64,000 bases of DNA from Lepeophtheirus salmonis (Eukaryota; Arthropoda; Copepoda; Siphonostomatoida; Caligidae), in assembly GCF_016086655.4 (NCBI RefSeq), contig NC_052137.2, positions 6,572,001 to 6,636,000 on the forward strand. Reading direction: 5' to 3'. Both the position numbers and the translations under genes were made by a program. The notes under the pieces were generated by a model. It saw only the letters and a list, made by a program, of their open reading frames with translations. It did no database searches and was not told the DNA's origin. Below, piece after piece: positions 63,256-64,000 of the stretch (position 1 is its first letter; each line of letters starts with the position of its first letter).

Positions 63256-64000
63256 CTAAAAAACGAACACAAGGGGTTTAGTTCTTCAGTCTTAAAATTT
63301 ATAAAAAATATATAATACCTTAATATCTGCCTCGACTTTGGTTTTTTCAGAGTTAATCAACGATAATTGTTCCTCCAGTACTTTCTTTTTTTCATCTCTG
63401 GCTTTCTTGACTGCCTCCATAACATCTTTTCTTTCAGCTTCTAAAGCCTCGGACACAAGCTTAAACTCCCGGTTGACAGCATTGTAGGCTTCATTAGCGT
63501 TACGATCGAGGTTATCGACTTCTAAATTAACAGCGTCACATGCATCATTTAGCTGTCACAGAAATAAATAAAATAATATATAAAAATCAATTTATGCAGC
63601 ATGAAATTAAAGCTAACTCTTACTTTTGAAGTACATTCGTTTGCTTTATAAATAAGTATTTCTGACATTCTTTTGATTGCAATGGCAAAGGGAATGACGG
63701 TATGGTCATTGGAAATAAATTTAGAAATATGCTTTGGAGTCGACGAGTTGGATCCATCAGAGCCTTCAGACAGAAAACCAGATGACGTTTCATGATTTCC
63801 ACCAGTACACTGGTTACAAAACACTTTATCACACGTTTCACAAAAAAGTAATTCTTGATTAGGATGATTTGAACATTTAGGAACAATTTCCCTCCTTTGC
63901 TTTGCCATCAAATCCAAAAGTTGATTGACTAAAAAAGATGGAGGTAAAGCTTGAATACCTCCTCTTGGGATGGTTATGAGTTCTCTGCATATTGGACAAC
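61840..64000 (-). CDS. TRIM-NHL protein (RING/B-box/coiled coil/filamin/NHL), 5' end off window
   Basis: Exons, in transcription order: 64000-63624 (incomplete at its 5' end), 63552-63319 and 63255-61840. All borders are GT/AG in phase 0, giving 674 residues in the window. It starts in the second half of a RING finger (CPICRELITIPRGGIQALPP). A B-box follows (CSNHPNQELLFCETCDKVFC, NQC, H...DHTVIP), then a charged coiled coil (exon 2, about 78 residues). Next come a filamin-type repeat (GGDPISATVWDSSGN, DGTYDICFTLHLVGTYCLKV) and NHL repeats (QPCNVAVDTSHGNVYVIDTG, RPTGLAVFPNKHVLVVDIGN), ending VKKYRYL and TAA. This is the TRIM2/TRIM3/TRIM71, Brat-like architecture of E3 ligases or RNA regulators. 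RING plus B-box rules out Brat and suggests TRIM2/3 or nhl-1-like members, though I cannot choose. It converges on the receptor gene. Confidence 0.93.
63319..63552 (-). CDS. TRIM-NHL gene, middle exon (coiled coil)
   Basis: Exactly 78 codons, phase 0. LNDACDAVNLEVDNLDRNAN and EFKLVSEALEAERKDVMEAV are followed by a KKARDEKKKVLEEQ series. The heptad pattern is the B-box C-terminal coiled coil that dimerises TRIM proteins. Confidence 0.93.
63624..64000 (-). CDS. TRIM-NHL gene, first visible exon (RING end, B-box)
   Basis: Open from the window edge to donor GTAAGA. It codes the C-terminal half of the RING (CPIC first, no earlier Cys/His pairs visible), then the B-box, a Ser/Gly-rich insert (SSGFLSEGSDGSNSSTP) inside the box and HTVIPFAIAIKRMSEIL. 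The ATG is outside the window. Confidence 0.9.

Overview
This is a 64 kb piece of an AT-rich, intron-rich animal genome. Three multi-exon genes and one single-exon gene could be reconstructed exon by exon. The dense load of decayed mariner/Tc1 transposases, many with TA-flanked inverted repeats and D/E-type transposase fragments, together with arthropod-like large introns, suggests a crustacean. The style of the repeats is like that of parasitic copepods such as sea lice, but this is inference. There are no bacterial features: no operons, CRISPR array or phage.

Layout. Bases 1 to about 8.5 kb hold no recognisable exon, only tandem repeats, repeat-family pieces and one dead mariner copy. From 9041 to 30269 (+) lies an eight-exon GRAMD2-type gene: a GRAM domain, a C-terminal membrane anchor and no VASt sterol-binding domain. 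Bases 30.3-40.0 kb are gene-free and rich in MITE-like and mariner copies. From 40063 to 61475 (+) lies a six-exon seven-transmembrane receptor that most resembles GPR161. All its splice phases agree, and it has a DRY motif and the HPxxY form of the TM7 motif. Inside its third intron, on the opposite strand (46440-47048), sits an intronless bZIP gene of the Maf family. At the right edge (61840-64000, -) the 3' three exons of a TRIM-NHL gene (half RING, B-box, coiled coil, filamin repeat, NHL repeats) run tail-to-tail toward the receptor gene, with 364 bp between the two stop codons.

The genes are not an obvious pathway. GRAMD2 proteins act at ER-plasma membrane contacts, GPR161 is a ciliary receptor, Maf is a transcription factor, and TRIM-NHL proteins are ubiquitin ligases or RNA regulators. 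They appear to be ordinary neighbours.

Most remaining sequence is repeat-derived. It includes at least a dozen broken mariner/Tc1 copies of several families, a hAT-like MITE family with ends CAGGGGCGTCCGCAGG, a second family with ends TAGTGTTG...GGTC that carries a minisatellite, a 272 bp MITE with 19 bp ends, strong hairpins and palindromes, and several tandem arrays. I found no convincing new biological system. The points most worth checking are the GPR161-like receptor with its PKA-type tail sites, the nested antisense Maf gene with an altered basic region, and the undescribed MITE families.
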